From: Pyrenula massariospora
Taxonomy: Eukaryota > Ascomycota > Eurotiomycetes > Pyrenulales > Pyrenulaceae
DNA: 64,000 bases
Reading direction: 5' to 3'
NCBI GenBank assembly: GCA_021030905.1
Contig: JAGFMI010000006.1
Location: forward strand, 2,170,001-2,234,000
Part shown: one piece after another, positions 34,414-46,445 of the stretch
How the letters are laid out: every line of letters starts with the position of its first letter
How positions within the stretch are numbered: the stretch's first letter is position 1
Position numbers and translations under genes: made by a program
Notes under the pieces: generated by a model
Told to the model about the DNA's origin: nothing
The model's input: the letters and a program-made list of their open reading frames with translations, nothing else
The model's database searches: none

Positions 34414-34786
34414 TTCGACGGGCTTGGAGCAGTTGTAATACTGCTCCTCTAGGTCAAGTACTGGAATACGAAAAGAAAACCTCTGTCTCTGTCTAAAGCC
34501 ATGATTCCCGGCGTATAGGGATGATGACGCCTTCGAAACGGACGGTCGGCGACGGAATCTCGTGGCAGAAGTTGGCCGAAACGGTAAGGCGTGGCGAAGC
34601 GCCATTGTCACCACACCCCCAACTTCACAACAGCGCTGCCTCATCCCCTTTCATCTACCTATCTACCCTACACCCAAGCGAGTGAAGGCCCACCTCCATC
34701 TGCTCATCGCTGACCTCTAAACTTTCTTCTTGGATCCCTTGACTGCCCTGTCTGGTCGGTCCTGGACACCTTGCGCGGGGCCCGAG
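34414..34786. promoter_or_regulatory. Divergent promoter region of the UQCC2-like and BSD2-like genes
   Basis: A 373-bp spacer between divergently read start codons. Part of it (34414-34605) is an open frame continuous with the UQCC2-like gene and may be coding. A tandem TCTACC/TACCTATC patch lies at 34653-34672. No known regulator site can be assigned. Confidence 0.45.
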
Positions 34787-35979
34787 ATGAGTCCTCAGCG
34801 CTACGAGAGGGTATGCCTTTGTCTCTACTTACCGTTGATGATCGATTCTCTCATGAGCTCTACGGATTGACATTACTATTATCTTAGGTCAACTCCCATG
34901 ATGAACACGACATTTCACCTTCAAGCCCTCAGTCGAGCCAAGCGATCCCCTCCTCACCACCGCCTTCTTTCCGATCCAGAGCCTCCTCACCAACCTCACG
35001 ACATCTGCTCTCAGAAGACCCGCTCTCCACCGAGGCCGAACAGAATCTCGCAGAAACCTTCGACGATGGCCAAGTGTCAGATGAAGAGGATGAAATTGAC
35101 GACAGACAGCGCTTGATGCGTGCTGATCCCGAAGCCACTGCTCCCGCCGCTGAAGGAAGTACAAATACCAGAAGCCCAGGCATCCAGCGAAGGGTTACGG
35201 AACTGCCTACTTTTACGCCCCCCATTAGCGGAAACTCTCGACGGCCGCAGCCAGTAAATGATGGAGTCTTTGCAAATCTGGCCGCAAAGCCGGAAAAAGG
35301 CGAGAAGAACGAGGAGTTACCTCCGGTATGCTTACGGTCTCGGCACTATGATGGAGAAGACTAACGTATTAACCAGACCTACGAACAAGCTGCTGCTGAT
35401 GCGACGCCTCCCTACTGGGAAACCACTATTGTTGCTCCTGGTGGCTCCACGGACGATGTGTATGTGGATGGCATGCCTGTCGGCACCGTCTTCGCATTTC
35501 TCTGGAACGGCATGATTGTACTCTCTTTCTCGGTCATCGGATTTCTGCTTGCGTATCTGCTCCACACCACACACGCAGCAAAAAATGGCGCTCGAGCCGG
35601 ACTCGGCTTGACCCTCGTTCAATATGGGTTTTATATGAAAGGCTCGACTCCTGGAAACAAAGAACAAGACGCAGGTGACCCAAGCCAGTTTGCCAACATT
35701 CCTGCTCCCGACCCCAACGCGCACGAGTTCAATCCGGATACCGTCGCGGACAGCACATCAGGAACGGTGGCTGCGTCTAATAGCGGCGGGATCGCAGGGA
35801 TCGCAAGCAGTGAATGGCTCTCCTACATCCTGATGATCGTTGGTTGGTTTATCCTCATCCGTGCTGTGAGCGACTTCCTTCGGGCACGGCGACATGAACA
35901 ATTGGTGCTTCAGAGCCCCGATCGTGGGCTCCCCGTTCCAATAGTAGCAGAGGGTGAACGCTCGGAGACAGTTGTATAG
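34787..35979 (+). CDS. BSD2: Bsd2/NDFIP-like adaptor for Rsp5/NEDD4 ubiquitin ligase
   Basis: Three exons, 34787-34810, 34888-35325 and 35377-35979, give 354 residues. Two PPxY motifs (PPTYEQ, formed across the second splice, and PPYWET) sit just before the membrane region. They bind the WW domains of Rsp5/NEDD4 E3 ligases. Three hydrophobic segments follow: two in GTVFAFLWNGMIVLSFSVIG through GLTLVQYGFYM, and one in WLSYILMIVGWFILIRAVSDF. This is the NEDD4/Bsd2 family layout. Yeast Bsd2 resides in the ER/Golgi/endosome and directs metal transporters and misfolded membrane proteins to the vacuole, so a role in metal homeostasis is likely here. The N-terminal ~190 residues are acidic, Ser/Pro-rich and disordered. 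The stop falls 877 bp before the next gene. Confidence 0.92.
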
Positions 35980-36856
35980 GAAAAATTCGACATGATGGCT
36001 ACAGGGTCTAACAAGGGTTTCGGGGAGTTTCTATAGCCAGGCACGGTGTTAATGGATGACTCGTCGGCGTCTATTGTCTTGCCACGATATTCTAGGATAT
36101 ACTCATTTTTCCTTCCCAACAATTGATGAGCCTGTACATTGCTTCCCGTTAAATGGATTGACACCGTGGAGATCCCTATCTCTAGCTCGGGCTCAATGTA
36201 AGTCACGGCCAACCTTTGCCGATTGATTTTCCCTTTTCGTGACTTTTCCCGGATGTAAAAGAGTGAAACTTTTGGAAACTTGACAAAAGACCAACCCTCT
36301 TAAACCCGAGTTGCTGTGCCAAGTCTCAGAGAGTTCAGGATGGGCGCACGAAAATGACGGAAGACTTGATCCAAACACCCGTAGACACGCTTCGGTCCAG
36401 ATCTTCTCTCGGACAATTCATTAACCTCTCCCCCAAGCGAGCGTTGAACAGCATAGGTAGCTTCTCGGCATCTCGCTTACCTATCGGCCCTGGTTACGCC
36501 GTGTTCGCTGAGTCAGATGCCGCTGTGCGACATGGTCTGGAGGGCTAATACTGCAAAAGGCCTTCGTGGCAAATCCTACCGGTGGAGCTTGCGAGAGCTT
36601 GACCGGGTAGCGCGTGCGCCATCTGGTTGATTGGCGCATCGTGGGGGCTGCAATTCAACCTAATCCCGCAATCTCTCGAGGAAGCTTTTTGAGATGCACG
36701 ACGGGCCGAGAGCGAGGAAAAGACCCTCGATTGGCCTTCTTCCGATCACCTCCGCTCGTTGTCCTCTGCTCTCTTCGTGCTGTAAACTCAGGTGGCTCAC
36801 ATCATTGCCGAAATCTACAACCAACTTGGGCACGTCGAAGTTGATACGCCGGCAAC
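35980..36856. other. Upstream region of the MFS transporter gene
   Basis: About 880 bp. The frames at 36354-36548 and 36614-36844 (+) could be upstream ORFs in a leader, but no splice joining them to the transporter is evident. Otherwise nothing is recognised. Confidence 0.45.
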
Positions 36857-38890
36857 ATGGATACAGTCGACCGTGACATGGAGAAGGCGGAGATTGAGGC
36901 CTCGCGAACTTATTCTCGCGAGAGCTTGGAACGACGTTCGAAGAAAAGCATCGAAAGACCGACGTCGCATGGGTCAAGCGTATCGACTGCGAGCGGGACG
37001 ACATCCTCTTCATCGTCATACTCGGGCCGTGGAGGTCTACGGTCTCGAGCCACAGCGTCCGACATTGAGCGGCGGAGTACGCATCCAGTCGAAGTGCACC
37101 GAACTGAAACCCATCGCCTACAGCACTCGCATACATTAGCTGCGACCAAAACAGAGATCAGAGATTCAAGGCGACCCCTCCCTGATTTTGGTGGTGGGAA
37201 GCCGTATCCGCCTCCACTGCCTGCGCAAGAGGAATATGTCGTCGAGTTCAGCGGACCAGATGATCCCCTTCATCCCCAGAATTGGCCCTTCCCGAAGAAG
37301 CTCGGTATAGGAGCTATTTTGGCCTTTACGTGTATCTGCAGCACCTTCACGTCGTCCATCTTCTCCGCTTCAACCCGTGTGCTGGCCGCGCATTTTCACG
37401 TGTCTGTCGAGGTTGCTACGCTCAGCTCTTCGCTCTATATTCTTGGCTACGCTTTCGGCCCTATCATGTGGGGACCATTTTCCGAACTACAAGGCCGGAA
37501 ACTGCCTATTCTCATCGGCATGTTCGGATTTTCTATCTTCCAGGTGGCGGTCGCAGTGGGCAAAGATCTTCAGACGGTCATGATCGGCAGATTTTTTGGT
37601 GGAATATTTGGCAGTTGTCCGCTGTCAATTGTCGCTGCTGTGTTTGCAGACATGTTTGACAACAAGCAGCGCGGCCCTGCAATTGTGATTTTCTCCACCA
37701 TGGTGTTTCTTGGACCTATGCTTGCTCCTTTCATTGGAGGATTCATAGTGACCTCGTACCTCGGATGGCGATGGACTTCTTGGATTCCAGGCTTTATGGG
37801 GTTTGCAGCTCTTGGCTTGAACGTCCTATTTCTTCAGGAGTCCTATCCGCCAATCGTGTTGGTTAGTAAAGCCGCCGAGCTAAGGCGCAGGACGAAGAAC
37901 TGGGGCATTCATGCCAAGCAGGAGGAAGTCGAGGTTGACTTGAGAGAGCTTGTCACCAAAAACTTTTCACGCCCCATCCGTCTGCTCATCTCGGAGCCAA
38001 TCGTCTTACTGGTATCTCTCTACATGTCTTTCATATACGGTGAGCGAAGATGGTTCATTTTTGTGACTTGGTACTGACGCTAGCAAGGCTTGCTGTACTG
38101 TTTCTTGACCGCGTACCCTATTGTCTTCCAGGGTGTTTACCGCATGACACCCGGGGTTGCTGGATTAGCTTTCTTCGGCATGGTTGCAGGCCTCTTCACC
38201 GTCTCAGGAGTCATTATCTACCTTTCCGAAGGCTACAACAAGAAATTACAGGCTAATCGAGGTATCCCTGTGCCAGAATGGCGCCTACCGCCCGTCATAG
38301 TTGGTGGAGCATTCTTTGCTGGCGGCCTCTTCTGGTTCGGCTGGTCAGGGTATAGTTGTTCACAAAGTCCCTTCTCCTCTTCACCGTACTTACGTAGCAT
38401 AGGTACACAGGCAAAGTGCATTGGATAGTGCCAATTTTGAGTGGTCTGCTCACTGGATTTGGATTGCTTTCCATCTTCATCTGTTTATTCAACTACCTCA
38501 TCGATACCTACTTGATGTTGTAAGTATAGCTTCCCCTAAAACTGTGAGCTAGTACTGATTTAGATTCCTTTTAGCGCTGCTTCTGTCATAGCTGCCAATA
38601 CTTTTGTTCGATCGATATTCGCGGCTGGGTTCCCATTGTTCTCTCGACAGATGTTTGACAATCTTGGTATTGAATGGGCAGCTACGTTACTTGGCTGTCT
38701 GGCGGCCGTTATGGTTCCGATTCCGGTGCTCTTCTACTTATTTGGAGCGAGGATTAGGAAGAAGAGTACGTTTGCGCCGAGCTTGGACTTGAAGATGCCA
38801 CCACCGGTTGAGGACGAAGTGAGCGAGACTAGCGCAGAAGAGGGAAATGGCGGGCCCAGGAACACGGAGAAGCAGAAGGCTCAAGCATAG
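36857..38890 (+). CDS. DHA1-family MFS multidrug/polyamine-type transporter
   Basis: Four exons, 36857-38039, 38088-38349, 38403-38519 and 38575-38890, give 625 residues. A cytosolic N-tail of about 150 residues (Ser/Arg-rich) ends in DDPLHPQNWPFPKK, the usual lead-in of the Tpo1/Flu1-like DHA1 group. Twelve membrane spans follow. The inter-helix signature GYAFGPIMWGPFSELQGRK matches the MFS motif (GPxxxGPxSExxGR), and RWTSWIPGFMG follows helix 6. The central loop includes RPIRLLISEPIVL. Intron positions fall after FIYG, after GWSG and after YLMF, all restoring hydrophobic helices. Such proton antiporters export drugs, toxins or polyamines, and the actual substrate is unknown. The C-tail is acidic. 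No biosynthetic cluster surrounds it, so a link to a specific metabolite is not supported. Confidence 0.9.
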
Positions 38891-39917
38891 AAGATTTGTT
38901 GAAAAATACCTTTGTGATGGCTGAATACGTACACGATAATGGAAGTTGAACATTTGGCTATTTCTGCAAAATTGTCCACGATACGTTTTACCAGCATGGA
39001 TGCTTTTCAAGCTGATCGGTACAATCGGCATGGTATGACAACAGATTGAAAAGGCAGGTCAAGAGAGCATCATGAAGTCTTGAGACCTACGGGTCGCAGT
39101 TCGATAGCCCTCAAAGGTCGACCGGTAAAGGTCGCTGTTGAATTTATTTCTTCTGATGTGTACCTCGTTTCACGGATCGTCTTCCTGTATCGGCTAAGGG
39201 ATACCTTGGATCCCCTATCTCACACTATGGATCCTAGTGAATGATGGAATAGTTCTTGGTATAGTGGCTGCCAGAACTCTCTCGATGACGAATTTTGTTA
39301 TTGAGGCTCGAGGGCGTAACGCTAGCAAGCTCGGAGAAATCTTGAATCCCTGCAAAGTATTCGTGGTTTCGGTGATGGGAACCAATCCTCGGATGGCTGA
39401 GGGTTCGATGAAACACTCGCTGCCGATCCCCCAAGCCTCGTGATATCCACCCGCTCCAGACACTCAATTTTTGCCGTGCTCATCTCAATCTTCATTTACG
39501 CATATTGTAAACACGCAAGCTAACAGTATCTTTTGATTAGATCAACTCTGGTGTTGATGATACGCAATAACGAAGATATGGCGCCAAAAGTTTTGCTCTC
39601 TGTGAGATCCAGCCCCTATCACCCGCCTGTAACCGCTGTCACAGACCCGCTCTTGAGTACAGTACATAGGCCATGTGGGAGCTGGTGTTCTTTCACTTAT
39701 TTTCCAGCTTCTGTAACAATAGCATCCTCTTCCATTCATGTTGTCTGTTTCTATGGTCATTCCTTAGCACCCCAAGCTCTAGATTTAGAGGCCCCTTGCT
39801 TCAGCACATTCCTTACCACATACTCATTACTATTCGGTTTGACATCGTATTCGATCCTTCTTTCGCTCTTTCCTCAGCTTAAACCATTTACCGACGACCT
39901 CTAGACTGACATCCACG
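38891..39917. other. Intergenic region
   Basis: About 1 kb between two plus-strand genes. Frames at 39237-39443 and 39533-39904 (+) lack motifs and probably belong to the leader of the next gene. Pyrimidine-rich stretches precede the ATG at 39918. Confidence 0.45.
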
Positions 39918-40553
39918 ATGTCTACGGGATATGCGATGGCCATTTTCGGCCTCATCCTCATCGCTACTGCTGTCATTCTCGGGTCTCTTCTTCTGCTCCT
40001 CAAGCGTCGTAGGCGACGCGCTCAACGGGTAAACCGTGCCTCTACCCCTTTACCCGCAAACACGAAGCCATCGACGGCAAATTCAAATATTTCGGGCAGC
40101 ACACTCTCTACTGGACCCCTCACTATATCAAATGCTCCTCCAAGTCTACCTAGGAACTCCCACTTGGGTGTGGGGGTCGAATCCTTCCACAAAGACGTTG
40201 AAGCTGGTCTCGACAAAGATATTGCTGTAGAGTCTCGACGACCTACTCGTCCACGGCCCGCTCATTTGACTGTACCACGGTCTGAGACCGCAGATAGTGA
40301 ACGTGCTTCTCGATATGGTCTGAAAGAACTGGAGGCGGGCTTGGACGGTGAGCTGCGTCTACCTTCAAGTCCAAGATCACCTAGGTCTGCCAGCCCAATA
40401 AAAAGTCCCAAAAGTCCCAAGAACCCGACGCTAGATAGTCCCGGATTAAGAAAGAGTTGGAGGTTTAGTAGGGGCAGAAGTCCCCAAAATTCAAGGCTTA
40501 GCACCGTGTTTCAGAAGAGAGATACTGTACGGTTGACGTTCTTTGCGTGGTGA
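39918..40553 (+). CDS. Small single-pass membrane protein of unknown function
   Basis: A single exon of 211 residues. A short N-terminus leads into one strong hydrophobic helix (MAIFGLILIATAVILGSLLL) followed at once by KRRRRRAQR, which fixes the topology: N-end outside or luminal, C-end cytosolic. The remaining ~175 residues are Ser/Pro/Lys-rich with SPxK-type repeats (SPRSPRSASPIKSPKSPK), likely phosphorylated. The architecture resembles the many short fungal membrane-anchored proteins without an assigned domain. The C-terminus (VRLTFFAW) might continue into another exon, but no clear join is seen. Function unknown. Confidence 0.65.
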   Translation: MSTGYAMAIFGLILIATAVILGSLLLLLKRRRRRAQRVNRASTPLPANTKPSTANSNISGSTLSTGPLTISNAPPSLPRNSHLGVGVESFHKDVEAGLDKDIAVESRRPTRPRPAHLTVPRSETADSERASRYGLKELEAGLDGELRLPSSPRSPRSASPIKSPKSPKNPTLDSPGLRKSWRFSRGRSPQNSRLSTVFQKRDTVRLTFFAW

Positions 40554-41500
40554 TCAGATAAATCGGGCTTTGTTCCGAACTTTTTATTCTCTTTTGGACA
40601 CGTTCGACATTGTTATGTGGTCGCAGGGACATTCCGACAACAATGAGCCTTTGGCTGATGTGTCTACGTCATGCTCAGAGGACAGGAAAAGGCAGATAGC
40701 ACGGTTCGTTAAATCTGGACGGCGAATTTTTTAGCTCAGCAAAGATTGGAAAGCGTTGGAAATATTTTCAATTCTCGTCAGGCATGTTCCTGAGTCCTTC
40801 CTGCTTTCTGGATCAGGCAGTGGAACCAAGATCTCTCTAGAAATAGAAATGAAAGTCTGTCTTGCTTATTTTCACTCATAATTCATTTCAGTCTTGACAC
40901 ATAACATCCTGTCTCTCTGATTATGTCTGAAAGAAGTCGGCGTATTGTAGAGATAAGCCGCCATCTATTGACAACACTCCTGAAGGCGTCCGAGGAAGAG
41001 GCCAACGTTACTGAAAGACCACGCCGATCTATTGAGCAAGAGAATGCAATAATTTTCGTAGAGCAGCTCGACTACGCTCCACGCCCATGAGTCCTGTCAT
41101 AAGATTCTCCTGGACAGGAATTCGTTACGCCGAACGATGGTCTGATTTCAGCCTTGATAAGTGAATTGCTCTGAACATTATTCTCCTTTGACCCGGCCCG
41201 GTAGATGCTCTTCATAGAACGATTTGATTTTTCATTTGACACGGTCATAGAGCACGCTCAGTATTCTTACGGTGTGCGATCTCCGCCCGCTCCATGTGTC
41301 AATAGCGTCTCCCTGGTACTACGAAGCGACGGACTTTACAGGATGATAAGACTAGCTACAACGACGCGTGGCTGATTTCTAGTTCTACTTTCCTGAACAC
41401 GATCCTTTGGCCTTGACATTCTTAAGATTTTGCATTCTCCTCACTTCCTGATTATTGATTTGATTCGACGGGCAAATTCCAGGGTTGCATCCTCGCTACC
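40554..41500. other. Intergenic region with a possible 55-codon ORF
   Basis: A short ATG-initiated frame at 40923-41090 encodes 55 charged residues (MSERSRRIVEISRHL...). It could be a small gene, but its size and isolation make chance likely. The rest looks like the promoter of the reductase at 41501. Confidence 0.35.
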
Positions 41501-42638
41501 ATGACTCCTCGAAAAGAGATCGTGGTGGTAACGGGCATCAACGGATATATTGCGTCACATATTGGTCTCCAGCTGCTGCAAAAAGGCTACATCGTGCGTG
41601 GTACAGCTAGATCTATTTCTGCAGAGGCACACTTACGCGGCAGGACTTTCAAAGACTTTGGAAAACAATATCAGCATGCCTTAGTACCAAACATAACTAT
41701 ACCAGGAGCGTTCGATGAAGCTTTCAAAGGTATATCATCAAGACATTGTGCATGATGGATTCCGTTGACTTTGTCGACAGTGAATAATGCTGGTGCTGAC
41801 GGATTACACAGATGCTATCGGTATCATTCACACAGCGTCACCTATTGATATGTCGCTTGAGACAGCTGAAGACTTTATAAATCCAGCTGTAGCGGGTAAT
41901 CTCGAAGCTCTTCAATCGGCGGCGAGAGGTGGCCCTCAATTGAAATCATTTGTAGTCACGTCGTCTATGGGCGCAATCAGTTCACCCGAATATCCCGATC
42001 AATACGATTTTTCGGAAAAGGATTGGAATAATTTCTCAGAGAAGGCAGTCAAGGAAGAGTTCAAGCCGACTCTTGCATATCTTGCTTCGAAAACGGCCGC
42101 CGAACGCGCTCTTTGGAAATGGAGCGAGGAGAATACCCATTCGTTCGCCATCTGTGCCGTCAATCCAACCCTTGTTATGGGACCTCCCATCACCTTTCCA
42201 TCCTCTCCAACACAGCTCAATACGACTCTCAAACCCGTTTGGGATATATTCAATGGGGGCAAAGTCCCACCATCATTAATCACTGGCTTCTTCATCGATG
42301 TACGGGACGTCGCTGCCTTGCACGTCTGGTGCTTTGAACACCCAAATGAGAGCAATAGCCAACGATACATGATATCCGCTGGAACAGGGCCCCCACAAGC
42401 CATAGCGGATGTTCTTCGCAAGACTTACGCCGACCGGGATATCGATGTCGGCGAGCCTGGTAGTAATTACAAACCCGACTACAGTTTTGGGCCAAGGACC
42501 CAGCATTCCACGAAGGCATTGAAGGCTTTAAGATGGGAGAAATGGACCGGATTTGAGAAGATGATTCTGGACACGGCGGATGCGTTTGATAAGCAATGGC
42601 CGGAACAGATAAAGAACAGGAAAAGAGCCAAACCATGA
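41501..42638 (+). CDS. Gre2-like NAD(P)-dependent ketone/aldehyde reductase (extended SDR)
   Basis: Two exons, 41501-41729 and 41812-42638, give 351 residues. The Rossmann glycine motif is TGINGYIASHIG near residue 11. GIIHTASPID and the catalytic YLASK (YxxxK) follow, with the serine in VVTSSMGAISS. NPTLVMGPP and FIDVRDVAALHV complete the dihydroflavonol-reductase/Gre2 pattern. Such enzymes reduce aldehydes, diketones or other carbonyls with NADPH. The substrate cannot be predicted. The intron falls after GAFDEAFKG and restores DAIGIIHTAS. No signal peptide is present, so it is cytosolic. Neighbours include other redox enzymes (an FAD oxidase on the other strand) but with separate promoters, so no pathway link is shown. 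Confidence 0.92.
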
Positions 42639-43193
42639 CAAGATGTGGAGACCTTGCTGATGCCACCAAGCCCGGCCTGAAGCCGTCGATAACATCCAAG
42701 GTGATTACCAAATCTTCTCGCGCGGTGTTTACGACGGCCCGATAGGTTGGAAACTGCACGTTAAATGGAAAACCCAGGGAACATGAGGCGTACGAAATAG
42801 ATGATGGCTGCATGCGTAATGTTGCGCATTAAGGTACGGTCCATTCTCAAGGCTCCTTTGTGGCTCAGTATCTGTAGCCTTGGTATCAAGAAAACTTATT
42901 ACGGGTCCCGTTGTCCTCCCAAAATTTGATCAAAGTTATCAACAAGGCGTTCTCTACCTTGTTACGAGGTTGGGAAACCAAGTCAGCCCATGTCAAAGAT
43001 CTTTTGCCGCCCTGAAATTGCGTCTTTTGTATGTACACTGAGCTTCTAAAATCAGAATTACTATTATATCTGGCGCACAACCAACATCGGCAATTTGTGT
43101 ACCGCTTGAAATGCAAAACCTCTCTATCTCTATGCCAACCCCTACCTCATACTGGAGTTTATCTAGCAGCGCCTGATCTTGACTTCATAAATT
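42639..43193. other. Convergent 3' intergenic region
   Basis: Between the stops of the Gre2-like reductase (+) and the FAD oxidase (-). Small frames on both strands have no recognisable content. Confidence 0.5.
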
Positions 43194-44831
43194 TCATGAA
43201 GTGCCACAGATTGCCTGGGGATTCCAGAAAGTGCATGTGGGGTCCACTTCCTTCTTGAGCGCCGATAGCTTCGCCGCTAAATCGGCACCATAATATAAGT
43301 CCGATGCTTCCTGGGGTGTTAAGAGCGGGTCTTGGTAATTCAAATAGGCACCAAAATTGCCATCTGTCTGTACATTCGTAACGGCGGTGTTCAAGCCTGT
43401 AATGAAGTCCGTCGTAGACTGGGTATAGCTACCCACGTCGGGAGCGCTGCCATAATTCTGAAACACCCACAAAGCTTCTCGATCGCTATACGCGGCGGTA
43501 TCATCAGGAGGCACGTTGATCTTGGAGTCCCGTCCGCCGTATAAATTGATGATGCTGAACCAGGATTCGGACTGGGCGCGACCGGCTCCTGTGACATAAG
43601 TCCAGAAGCTGCGGACAGCATCTTCGGTCAGGGGCTTCGAGTTTTTTGCAACAAGGGACTTGGCGTAGAATACAGCGTGAGCATCATAGCCACTTTGGGG
43701 CTGTTCGAGAGGCCCTGGTGGTGACCCGCCTTCGATGAATAGAAGGCTGTCGGTCCAGGACTTCGCGGTCACATCGGCAGACTCAGGAGTAGGGAAGCCG
43801 TTTAGCATGGCAGGTTGGATGGTGGATTGGAACTTGGAAAGATCGCCGAAATACCATCCAGTAATCGTGAAGACGGTGCCTGGGAAGAAGGTTACTTTCT
43901 GATACTAAAGGCCCCTTAGACGAAAATTCACCTGTGGTATAAATTCCAAAGGAGAGATTGTTGTCTACTAGGTCCGAGTTGAGTACCCAATCTTGAAGCT
44001 TCATAAAAGCATTGGTGGCCGTGTCCACATCATTGAGCGTAGCAGGGATGGAAATTAAGAAGTTGACAGTTTGCGCTGGTGCTTCTTGAGTTTGAAGGTG
44101 GAAGGTCGTGACCACCCCGAACATGTCGCCTGCGCCCCTTAAAGCATCGTAGATGTCTGCATATTGGGTGGCAGAAGTTTGTACATAGCTTCCGTTTGCA
44201 AGGACGACGTCGAGTCCAACGATGGTATCCATTGCCAGTCCCCAATGACGCGAAGAATGACCGTAACCCCCGTGGAGAAAGTGGCCACCAATGCCAACGC
44301 CAGGGCACGTCCCATGTGGAAGAGCGCGCTGTCCTTGGTTGTAAATCCCAAGGGCCAAGTTGCCCAGCCGAACACCTCCTCCAACACTTGCAATATTGGT
44401 GGCTGCATGATCAGCTTAGCTATAACAGATGATCGGATTGGCTCACTCTTATCAAGCGCAACTGAGTTGAAGTTCTCCAGATCGATTATTAGGCTACCGT
44501 CTTGCCCACCTGTACCATAACTACCATAGCCATGTCCGCCGGAACGTGCCTGCACCTTTACCCCGGAAGAAACAGCGCAGTTGACAGCGGTTGAGACTTG
44601 ATCAGTTGTTGTCGGCAGGACGATTGCAGCTGGCTTATAAGATAGACGTAAGTTAAAGTCTTGTTGGTAGGTGGTGTAATCTGCGTCCGTGGTGAGCTTG
44701 ATCGGCACGCTGCCCGCGTTTAAACAATCCGTGAGAGATGCAGCTCTACTTTGAAGAGATGAGTCTGAAAGTGGAAATGCGTGGGTGACTTCTAGGAGCA
44801 GAAGTCCCGCCGAAAGGAGGTCAAATATCAT
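43194..44831 (-). CDS. Secreted berberine-bridge-enzyme-like FAD oxidase with bicovalent flavin
   Basis: Three exons, 44831-44447, 44402-43932 and 43879-43194, give 513 residues. A signal peptide (MIFDLLSAGLLLLEVTHAFP) points to secretion. The FAD_binding_4 domain has KPAAIVLPTTTDQVSTAVNC and both covalent flavin sites: His about 100 in RSGGHGYGSYG and Cys about 161 in HGTCPGVGIGGHFLHGGYG. The C-terminal BBE domain ends in AYLNYQDPLL, YYGADLAAKL and DPTCTFWNPQAI. Bicovalent flavin gives a high redox potential and an open active site. Known relatives oxidise mono- and oligosaccharides to lactones (glucooligosaccharide and chitooligosaccharide oxidases) or modify secondary metabolites. With a signal peptide and nearby sugar-metabolism genes, carbohydrate oxidation is the likelier role, an inference. 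Introns are 44 and 52 bp. Confidence 0.93.
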
Positions 44832-46445
44832 CCTGCGTAGTATCAAGAGAAGAAAGTAGACTAGGCCTATCCAACGTATACGAAGCTTTTGTTTTCGTTG
44901 ACACCTAGGAGATTTAGAGACTTGGGGCTGTTGTAGAGGCCGAAGAACTGCTTAAAAGGAGAAATCGAAATTCGGACAATGCTTCAACGACAAAACAAAT
45001 ATACCTCACCCTGCGTCGATCCCTCTCCGTTTTGTCGAACGGGTGGTGAGAGTGCATACTTAAATGTAAAAGAGTAGACATGGTCCTGGAACACGAGCGC
45101 CAGAGTACCAAATTTCGTTTACAATGCGAATCGGGAGGATTTAGGGTGGACAGGCGGGTGTTCCTCTGGCAGGCGGAGTCGAAAAATAACGTGAGCTTCA
45201 TTTGGGGTCCAGCCACACAGTCAGCAATACGAAGGTAACCGTCAAAAGCATCCGCCATGTCGCTTTTTCACTTAGAACAGAAAATGGAAGTAGATGGCCT
45301 GTAATCAATTAATTGCGTGCGCGGAGGGTTGGTAAAAGGCGCAAAATGATGATTTGGTAACGAATGTTGCTGGACACAAGAAGTACTTGCGGCGCTGGCG
45401 AGGTGGCCCCAAAAAGTGACCTGACTGATGCTCAAAGTATTGCCACAGTCATTCATAGCAATCCTTAGTCTTTTGAGGCTCTCGAAATCCTGCAGGAGAG
45501 GAGCATGGGGATTAATTATTGGTTGGCGTTTGAATGTCAACTTACGATCTCCTCGTGTGAGGGCACAGCCGCGAAGCCTATTGCAAAAGCGGTAGGAGAT
45601 CAGATATTGGTAAGACCTTGGTGACACATGGTAAGATGATTGTCGCGAGCGTGACTTCTTAGATAGTACCTAATTCCGAGACAATTTTGTCGCTCCCGTC
45701 AAAAAACACCTTCTTCTCTGGGTGTGGTGTCCGATCGCTCGCTCCAAAGGCGGCATGATCGGGTCAAGGGAATGGGTATTGGAGTATGGATGCCAGTTGG
45801 GACGACGACGATGGCTGGGGTCCTGATAATGCGCTTGTTTCCGGAGCGGGCATAGGGTCCCGAGAGTCACGGTCGAAAAGCGACCCTCGACTAGACGCTT
45901 CATGTCCGCTGACCTTCATCGAAAGCAGGTAGAGGTTATTATCAAAGGGGAGTCAGCCTTAAGGGTTTTGCAAGAATACAGTCCTTGTTCCGAATGCCCC
46001 TAAGTGAGAGGCAGGCATGGCAGGATGATCGAGCCTAAGCTTGGAGAGGCTCCCAATAATACCCGGGTCCTATCTGACTACACCGAGGCCGAGCAGCTGG
46101 CAGGGTTACCATAAATTACTTCTGGAGACGTCGACTAATTGCATATTAGATATGTTCTGGAAATTGACGAATCTTCGTGATCTACCACCTCGAATACTAC
46201 TGGTGGTCACCTTCGGCACGAAAGCCGAAAAATTCATCTATTTTAGCCGAACCCGCATTCAATCGTTACATCGCTGGCGCCACTTTTGTAGTCGCGCTAT
46301 GCTCTGAAGCACATCAACACAAGAATGGCTATATAGACGTCAAGAGATAGTCGAATCTACTTTTATCAATCTAGGTAAGGTACCTGTATACGGTCGCATG
46401 TGCTGTGAGACCTCAGTCACGATTTCGTTGACATCCCAACGTACC
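44832..46445. other. Intergenic region
   Basis: About 1.6 kb between divergent genes. A minus-strand frame at 45268-45627 (119 codons) has mixed composition with no motif. A frame at 46041-46307 (+) likewise. I see no gene I can support, nor any repeat. Confidence 0.4.

Noticed and set aside
40923-41090. 55-codon ORF as a gene
   Set aside because: Too short, isolated and without recognisable features to assert; mentioned only in the intergenic entry.
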